A DNA stretch of 64,000 nt, taken from the NCBI RefSeq assembly GCF_001894745.1, contig NZ_BBYF01000005.1:62001-126000 (forward strand). The letters are read 5' to 3'. The position numbers and the translations under genes were made by a program. The stretch is from Paenibacillus sp. NAIST15-1 (GTDB lineage Bacteria; Bacillota; Bacilli; Paenibacillales; Paenibacillaceae). Positions 59,144 to 64,000 of this stretch are shown here, in pieces; positions within the stretch are counted from its first letter, which is position 1; every line of letters starts with the position of its first letter. The notes under the pieces are model-generated. The model worked only from the letters and a program-made list of their open reading frames with translations. It was not told the DNA's origin and ran no database searches.

Positions 59144-59821
59144 TTGAAAAGAAACGTATTATATATTGAAGATAATGAGAAAATAGGCAGTTGGGTAAAA
59201 GAAGAATTGGAACAGCGAGGATTTTCAGTTCAGTGGCTGCTTTCTGGTGAAGGAGCCGAAAAAGAAGTACATCAGCATGAAGTAGTTATTTTGGATATCA
59301 TGTTACCCGGGTTAGACGGATTTACGGTGGGAAAACGATTAAAGAAAGCAGCTCCTGCTGTTCCTATTTTGTTGTTATCTGCTCGAACATCGATAGATGA
59401 CAAGGTAGATGGTTTGCAATTTGCTGATGACTATGTAACGAAACCATTCCATACGGATGAATTGGTTGCAAGATTAGAAGTATTAATCCGTCGAAGAGGT
59501 GGAACACATTCCGAACGCATTTCATTAGGAGATCATATAGAAGTAGATCCGGAAGTCCAAATGGTATATGACAAACGCACAGGAGAAGAAATTATATTGA
59601 CTGGGAAACAACATCAAATTTTAATGTACTTCTTACGCCACCCCAATCAAGTTCTACCAAAAGAACAAATCTATGAAGCAATTTGGCAAGAAACTTATAT
59701 CACTGGTGATAAGACCATAATGGTACATATCCATCGACTGCGTCAAAAGCTGGAACGTCATCCTGATTCTCCAGAGATTATTGAAACGTTGAAGGGAATA
59801 GGCTATCGGGTGAAACTATGA
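59144..59821 (+). CDS. OmpR/PhoB-family response regulator
   Basis: 225 residues starting at TTG (GAGAGAGGGA upstream). The receiver has IEDNEK, the phospho-acceptor D in VVILDIMLPGLDG, LLLSARTS and the K in YVTKPF. The strand before helix 4 reads DGLQFADDYVTKPF, one residue shorter than the usual G-L-x-x-G-A-D-D-Y; a three-base deletion is likely. The C-terminal winged helix is complete (LTGKQHQILMYFLRHPNQVLPKEQIYEAIWQ; MVHIHRLRQKLE). Its stop overlaps the histidine kinase start by 4 bp. Confidence 0.95.
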   Translation: MKRNVLYIEDNEKIGSWVKEELEQRGFSVQWLLSGEGAEKEVHQHEVVILDIMLPGLDGFTVGKRLKKAAPAVPILLLSARTSIDDKVDGLQFADDYVTKPFHTDELVARLEVLIRRRGGTHSERISLGDHIEVDPEVQMVYDKRTGEEIILTGKQHQILMYFLRHPNQVLPKEQIYEAIWQETYITGDKTIMVHIHRLRQKLERHPDSPEIIETLKGIGYRVKL

Positions 59822-60840
59822 AACAGAATAGATCATTATTTCGACGTTTTCTAAAAGTACATTTTCTATTTATCTTTCTTCCTCCCATTGTGCTTATTTT
59901 CTTCAGTGCGTTTATTGGGTTTTCTATCAATGGAGATTCTATCAATAGTGAAGATCTAAATACGTTACATCTATTTTACGTTGCCTTGCTATTGTTTGGT
60001 TTTATTATTGTCGCATTTGTTATATTATCTTGGCTGTTCTTCTTGAGACTTCGCAAACGTCTCGCCCGCTTACAGAAAGTCATGTCATCTTCTGCTAAAA
60101 ATAACTCATTTCCGAAACCCATATCTGTTCAAGCGGATCGTATGGATGAGATAGACCAGTTAGGAAGTTCTTTTAATTGGATGATTCAGCAGCTTGAAGA
60201 CAGTCGTAAACAAGCATATGAAGAAGAATTGTTACGACATCGACTCATTGCGAATTTATCACACGACTTACGAACGCCACTTACCATTTTGAGAGGACAT
60301 GTCACCAAATTAAATAAAGAATCCATGAGTGTAGAAGGACAAAACTCGTTAACAGAGATCAACCATACGATTACAAGAGTCGGAGATCTAATGGATGATT
60401 TACTTACGTATACATTGCTTACCTCAGGAAAACATCCTTTTGAGCCCGTTTCAACAGATATCGGACGTTTGGTAAGGGCATCTGTTGCTGCGTGGTATCC
60501 TGTATTTGAGGAAAAAGAAATTCAGCTCGATGTTGATTTACCGGCAGATGAAACATTTTATTGGGAAGCAGATCCTACATGGGTGACACGGGTTCTGGAT
60601 AATTTATTTCAGAATATTATTCGCCATGCAGCAGCGGGGAAATATGCAAACATTGTGGTTGATGTAGAAAAAGAACAAATCATTGTTGCAGACAGAGGCC
60701 CAGGTATGGATAACTCATCCTATGAGCGTGGAGCGGGGATTGGTTTATCGACTTCAAACTATATGTTGAAAAAAATGAAGCTGAAGGCTGACTTTACATC
60801 AAATGAAAATGGCACAAGAGTAGCTATTGGTAGAGCGTAA
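59818..60840 (+). CDS. Membrane sensor histidine kinase
   Basis: 340 residues. Two membrane helices (about 15-37 and 50-78) with a very short external loop, so the signal is probably sensed within the membrane or through the ABC exporter. A HAMP-like linker leads to NLSHDLRTPLTIL with the phosphorylated histidine at about 149. The ATPase domain has LDNLFQNIIRHA, DRGPGMD and GAGIGLSTS. It works with the regulator at 59144. Kinases of this intramembrane form often respond to peptide antibiotics with the help of an adjacent ABC exporter, which is present here. Confidence 0.94.
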   Translation: MKQNRSLFRRFLKVHFLFIFLPPIVLIFFSAFIGFSINGDSINSEDLNTLHLFYVALLLFGFIIVAFVILSWLFFLRLRKRLARLQKVMSSSAKNNSFPKPISVQADRMDEIDQLGSSFNWMIQQLEDSRKQAYEEELLRHRLIANLSHDLRTPLTILRGHVTKLNKESMSVEGQNSLTEINHTITRVGDLMDDLLTYTLLTSGKHPFEPVSTDIGRLVRASVAAWYPVFEEKEIQLDVDLPADETFYWEADPTWVTRVLDNLFQNIIRHAAAGKYANIVVDVEKEQIIVADRGPGMDNSSYERGAGIGLSTSNYMLKKMKLKADFTSNENGTRVAIGRA

Positions 60841-60931
60841 CCTAAAGGTAAGCCAGAAGTAAACAGCATGATAACCGAGATGTAACTTTGCTTCTTTATA
60901 ATAGAACCATAACAGAAAGGGAGTGTTATGG

Positions 60932-61645
60932 TTGCTTACCATTAATAACTTGGTGACACATCGCGGAACTAGGGAAATCCTGTCGGGTGTCAGCTTTAAA
61001 GCTAGACCAGGCAGAGTAACTGGTTTTTTAGGTCCAAATGGGGCAGGTAAAAGTTCTACACTTCGCATCCTGCTTGGACTAGATCGTGCAACCTCAGGGA
61101 GTGCACTAATTAATGGAAAGACATTCGCAGAATTACATAATCCTCTAACAACAGTAGGTGCCGCACTTGATGGATTTGGAGCTCATCGTATGCGAACAGG
61201 ACGGGCACACTTGCGTTGGATTGCTCGTGCCGCAGGATTGCCTCGTTCACGTGTAGAGGAAGTTCTGGAAATAGTGGGTCTCACGAATGCAGCAGGTAAA
61301 CGGGTTGGGAGTTATTCCCTTGGTATGGGGAGAAGACTTGGAATGGCTGCTGCACTTCTTGGTGATCCCGAAATACTGGTCTTAGATGAACCCGTAAACG
61401 GGCTCGACCCACAAGGAATTCGCTGGATTCGGACATTTTTACGTGAACGTGCTGCGTCTGGTAACACGGTGTTGCTTTCGAGTCATCTCATGGGAGAGCT
61501 TGCAGAGACGGTTGATGATGTGGTGATTATTAATCACGGGAAAATCGTTGCAGATGGAACTTTGGAAGAAATTATAGGTAACCACTCTACGCTGGAGGAA
61601 GCCTTTTTTGCTCTGACATCTGAACATGCAGGTGATGTTATATGA
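60932..61645 (+). CDS. ABC transporter ATPase (LanF/BcrA-like)
   Basis: 237 residues from the TTG at 60932, chosen because AAAGGGAG lies 9 nt before it; a GTG at 60923 would be too close. Walker A GPNGAGKSST, signature motif SYSLGMGRRLGMA, Walker B EILVLDEPVNGLD and the switch histidine in LLSSHLMGEL are all present. Length and the QGIRWIRTFLRERAASGNTVLLSSH segment are typical of exporters for antimicrobial peptides (BcrA, LanF). The two permease genes follow with 4-bp overlaps. Confidence 0.95.
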   Translation: MLTINNLVTHRGTREILSGVSFKARPGRVTGFLGPNGAGKSSTLRILLGLDRATSGSALINGKTFAELHNPLTTVGAALDGFGAHRMRTGRAHLRWIARAAGLPRSRVEEVLEIVGLTNAAGKRVGSYSLGMGRRLGMAAALLGDPEILVLDEPVNGLDPQGIRWIRTFLRERAASGNTVLLSSHLMGELAETVDDVVIINHGKIVADGTLEEIIGNHSTLEEAFFALTSEHAGDVI

Positions 61646-62391
61646 GAGCATTCAACGCAGAATTATCTAAATTGTTCTCCCTGCCGGGCATTTGGCTTGC
61701 CTTTCTTATTGGAGCGTTTGCCCCAGCGGTCATTGCTGCCTTGGACATTACAGCACAAAAAGAGGAGATAATAGCTGGAGTTAGCACACGGCTATCAGAA
61801 GTTGGCTATATTGGATTCGGTCTTGGTGTGCAAGGTGTCATTATTCTTGGTGTGCTTGCTGTCAGCAGTGAGTATATGACAGAGAGCAGTGAATCTGGTG
61901 GAGGACAACAGATTACCTCAAGTTTAACGGTTGTTCCATCAAGGCTTCATTTTTTGCTGGCAAAAGCAGGCGTTGTGACGGTGATCAGCATACTGCTTTG
62001 TATGGTTGCTATGATGACAACTGCGTCAGCAACACATCTTATTCTTGGTGAATACGCCCCTGTATTTGAAGCATCTAGACTTATCGGTGCAGTTTGTTAC
62101 TGGATATTCACTGCCCTTTTAGCATTTGGGATTACGGTTCTAACTAAGAATGGCATTATCCCGCTTGCTGTGCTCATCATAAATTCATCCGTTGTATCAT
62201 TTAGTTTCCTGCTTTCTAAGGTTACAAAGTTAGCGTTTTACTTACCAGACAGGGCTGGCTTTGATATGTTTATGTTTACGAGCGACAGATTTCACACCCC
62301 ATTCACAGGCGGTTTAGTCATGTTTGATTGGGTAGCCGTTCTATTCATTGTTGCAGTTATTGTGTTCCATAGGAGGGACGTTGCATCATGA
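61642..62391 (+). CDS. ABC-2-type permease 1 of a LanEG-like exporter
   Basis: 249 residues with six helices. It begins RAFNAELSKLFSLPGIWLAFLIG, as in immunity-type permeases, and has a long first loop (LDITAQKEEIIAGVSTRLSEVGYIGFG) and the segment SSEYMTESSESGGGQQITSSLTVVPSRLHFLLAK. The usual S-x-E-Y-x-x-x-Q-I-R-T-T-L motif has extra residues (ESSESGGG). It dimerises with the next protein. ATGA overlaps on both sides make the operon fully coupled. Confidence 0.88.
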   Translation: MRAFNAELSKLFSLPGIWLAFLIGAFAPAVIAALDITAQKEEIIAGVSTRLSEVGYIGFGLGVQGVIILGVLAVSSEYMTESSESGGGQQITSSLTVVPSRLHFLLAKAGVVTVISILLCMVAMMTTASATHLILGEYAPVFEASRLIGAVCYWIFTALLAFGITVLTKNGIIPLAVLIINSSVVSFSFLLSKVTKLAFYLPDRAGFDMFMFTSDRFHTPFTGGLVMFDWVAVLFIVAVIVFHRRDVAS

Positions 62392-63137
62392 GTGACTCTT
62401 CTAGTAGAAAGATAATACAAATCCTTGGTGCTGAACTAGATAAATTAGTTACATTGCCATTGATATGGCGCACTCTTACTGGTACGTTCATTGTTAATTT
62501 ATTTTTAGCCGAAGCTTTTACTTCTGTTGGTCTACAAGAGGAAGCAGGAACGCGAAGTATACTGAATATAGGACTTGCTTCTATGGGATATCTTCAAGCA
62601 GGGTTCATTATTCTTGGTATCTTAGCTGCTTGTTCGGAGTATACTGGTGGACAGATACGAACTACGTTAACTACGATACCTTGGCGTGGTTTTCAATTAT
62701 CCGCGAAGCATTTGGCATTAGCAATTATAACTATTCCTGTGGCGTTTATTATTGCTGCATCAGGTGTACTATATACTTTTATTTTAATGAGAGACGCAGC
62801 AGTAGGGTTTGAAATAGACACACTGATAAAAACATTAGTAGGAGCAACAGGCTATCTAACATTAACCACACTTCTCAGTGCAGCTGTAGGTGCATTACTA
62901 AGACGAACCACTCCTGCCTTAGTAATATTGCTTGGTTATTATTTCATTGCTAGTCCATTGTCGAGAGATTTTCTGCCTAATTATTTTCCGGATACGGCAG
63001 GATATTATATGTATATGCCGGCTTCCACTGATGAAATAAATATCTTTACACCAATGCAAGGGACAGGTATTTTAATGTTATGGACACTGGTTTTTATTAC
63101 AGTAGCTATTATATTTTACCGTAAACGAGATGCCTAG
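62388..63137 (+). CDS. ABC-2-type permease 2 of a LanEG-like exporter
   Basis: 249 residues with six helices. It starts IQILGAELDKLVTLPLIWRTLTGTFIV and carries the regular motif CSEYTGGQIRTTLTTIPWRGFQLSAKHLALAI. Its length equals that of permease 1, and both descend from a duplication. Together with the ATPase they form an exporter that probably removes a hydrophobic peptide from the membrane. It is the last gene before the M13 peptidase. Confidence 0.9.
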   Translation: MSDSSSRKIIQILGAELDKLVTLPLIWRTLTGTFIVNLFLAEAFTSVGLQEEAGTRSILNIGLASMGYLQAGFIILGILAACSEYTGGQIRTTLTTIPWRGFQLSAKHLALAIITIPVAFIIAASGVLYTFILMRDAAVGFEIDTLIKTLVGATGYLTLTTLLSAAVGALLRRTTPALVILLGYYFIASPLSRDFLPNYFPDTAGYYMYMPASTDEINIFTPMQGTGILMLWTLVFITVAIIFYRKRDA

Positions 63138-63167
63138 ATGCTCAATCCAAATTTAGGGGGAGAAGAC

Positions 63168-64000
63168 TTGAAAAAAATTGCAGTATTATTATTGTCCTCA
63201 TCATTGTTCTTGACCGCGTTGCCTACATACGTGCTGGCACAAGAAGCCAAACCGAACGTAACACGGGGAGAAGTTGTAGAATTTTTGCTGAATGCCGCAG
63301 ACGATTACAATTCGGGCATCAAAAGAGAAGATATTTTGAAAGGTTACGGCAAAGGAGAGGCAAGAGAAGATCAGGAAGTGACCAGAATTGAAGCTTTGAT
63401 CATGCTGGGCCGCGCGTTTTCGAACCTGCCTGCGCCAAAAGGCAATGATTTGCGCGTAGCCAACACCTCTGCATCCTATACTGACGTACCGAAATGGGGA
63501 CAAGACGAAATCACCAAGCTAATTGCTTCTGGCGTGCTTACCGATTATCCGGACGGCAAACTCGGCGTTTCCGATCATATCACGAAAGAACAACTGCTTA
63601 CGCTGACGAATCGGGTCATGGCCCTTAAAGGCTCGAATCCACGCGATGATTATTATGAATATGTTAATAAAAAATGGCTGAACGATTCCAAGATCCCAGC
63701 AGGCGAAATGTCCAACGGCGTATTTAACGAGCTGGCAAAAGCCAACGAGGACCGGACTAAAGCAATCATCGATGAACTTGTAAAAAAACAAAACCCAGCA
63801 GGCTCCAAAGAGCAAAAAATCGCCGATTTCTACAAATCGGTACTCGATATGGAAAGTCGCAACAAGCTAGGGATCAAACCGATTGCAACTTATATTACAG
63901 ATCTGGAGAAGGCTTCCTCTGTCAAAGAATTATTTGATACTAACATGAAGATGGAGAACGAAATCTCGAAAGGCGGTTTGTTGTCTTTTGCCGTGATGGG
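63168..64000 (+). CDS. SLH-domain M13-family metallopeptidase, N-terminal part (runs off window)
   Basis: 277 residues are present, starting at TTG (GGGGGAGAAGAC upstream). A signal peptide (MKKIAVLLLSSSLFLTALPT then YVLAQ) is followed by SLH-like segments: VTRGEVVEFLLNAADD, SYTDVPKWGQDEITKLIASGVLTDYPDGKLGVSDHITKEQLLTL. These normally anchor a protein to secondary cell wall polymer. Then the M13 (neprilysin/PepO) N-terminal domain begins: NPRDDYYEYVNKKWLNDSKIPAGEMSNGVFNELAKANEDR. The HExxH site would lie outside the window. The gene starts 30 bp after the exporter operon and may be co-transcribed. Confidence 0.92.
   Translation, partial: MKKIAVLLLSSSLFLTALPTYVLAQEAKPNVTRGEVVEFLLNAADDYNSGIKREDILKGYGKGEAREDQEVTRIEALIMLGRAFSNLPAPKGNDLRVANTSASYTDVPKWGQDEITKLIASGVLTDYPDGKLGVSDHITKEQLLTLTNRVMALKGSNPRDDYYEYVNKKWLNDSKIPAGEMSNGVFNELAKANEDRTKAIIDELVKKQNPAGSKEQKIADFYKSVLDMESRNKLGIKPIATYITDLEKASSVKELFDTNMKMENEISKGGLLSFAVM

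Overview
The window looks like a chromosomal accessory-rich stretch from a member of the Paenibacillaceae, most likely a Paenibacillus. Reasons: class III fructose-1,6-bisphosphatase, secreted proteins with FN3 and chitin-binding modules, an SLH-M13 peptidase, YqeB and DUF981 families, strong GGAGG ribosome binding sites, frequent TTG starts, and LexA and Fur boxes of the Gram-positive type. The presence of an M60 enhancin-like peptidase, a chitin-active LPMO and an S8 protease fits an organism that meets insects or chitin, but no species can be named from this sequence.

Layout. 1-2548: a DJ-1/PfpI gene leaving the window, then a complete IS1595-family element (185-2540, 8-bp target duplication) that carries an aminoglycoside-phosphotransferase-like passenger and has a LexA-like box inside its transposase promoter. 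2705-7350: a family of three secreted paralogs (the third frameshifted), mixed with sugar-binding-protein remnants and a decayed IS1182-type transposase. 7572-15049: a two-component system, a lipoprotein and a sugar ABC importer with an HlyD-type adaptor. 15085-19182: a histidine kinase remnant, TetR and YqeB genes, then an RNA leader with an 11-codon reading frame and two terminators in front of an RsgA-like GTPase and a second APH-like kinase. 19526-28537: secreted M60 and S8 peptidases, GNAT, a MarR-DoxX-DUF981 set sharing palindromic operators, and a segmental duplication that left decayed copies of a hydrolase and of the S8 gene. 28538-33885: EutQ-like cupin, DUF899, truncated HxlR, MFS transporter behind a LexA box, and fbp.

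34218-43679 is the most interesting part. A NUDIX - NADAR - TIGR02452 (PARG-like) - NTF2-like gene set is followed by the complete STM4015-4014-4013-4012-4011 cassette (LRR protein, ATP-grasp enzyme, sulfatase/phosphatase-like hydrolase, two radical SAM proteins), an adenylylsulfate-kinase homologue and a methyltransferase broken by one stop codon. The first set probably handles ADP-ribose or ADP-ribosylated targets; the product of the second is unknown.

43700-49305: decayed fragments, then a Fur-controlled siderophore import locus in which an AraC regulator reads in frame into the substrate-binding lipoprotein, followed by two FecCD permeases. 49300-58997: an unknown protein, an LPMO, a HAD hydrolase, a membrane-anchored GDPD, rpiA and several small or broken genes. 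59144-64000: a second two-component system with a LanFEG-like three-gene ABC exporter, and the start of an SLH-M13 metallopeptidase running off the end. No tRNA, rRNA or CRISPR array was seen.
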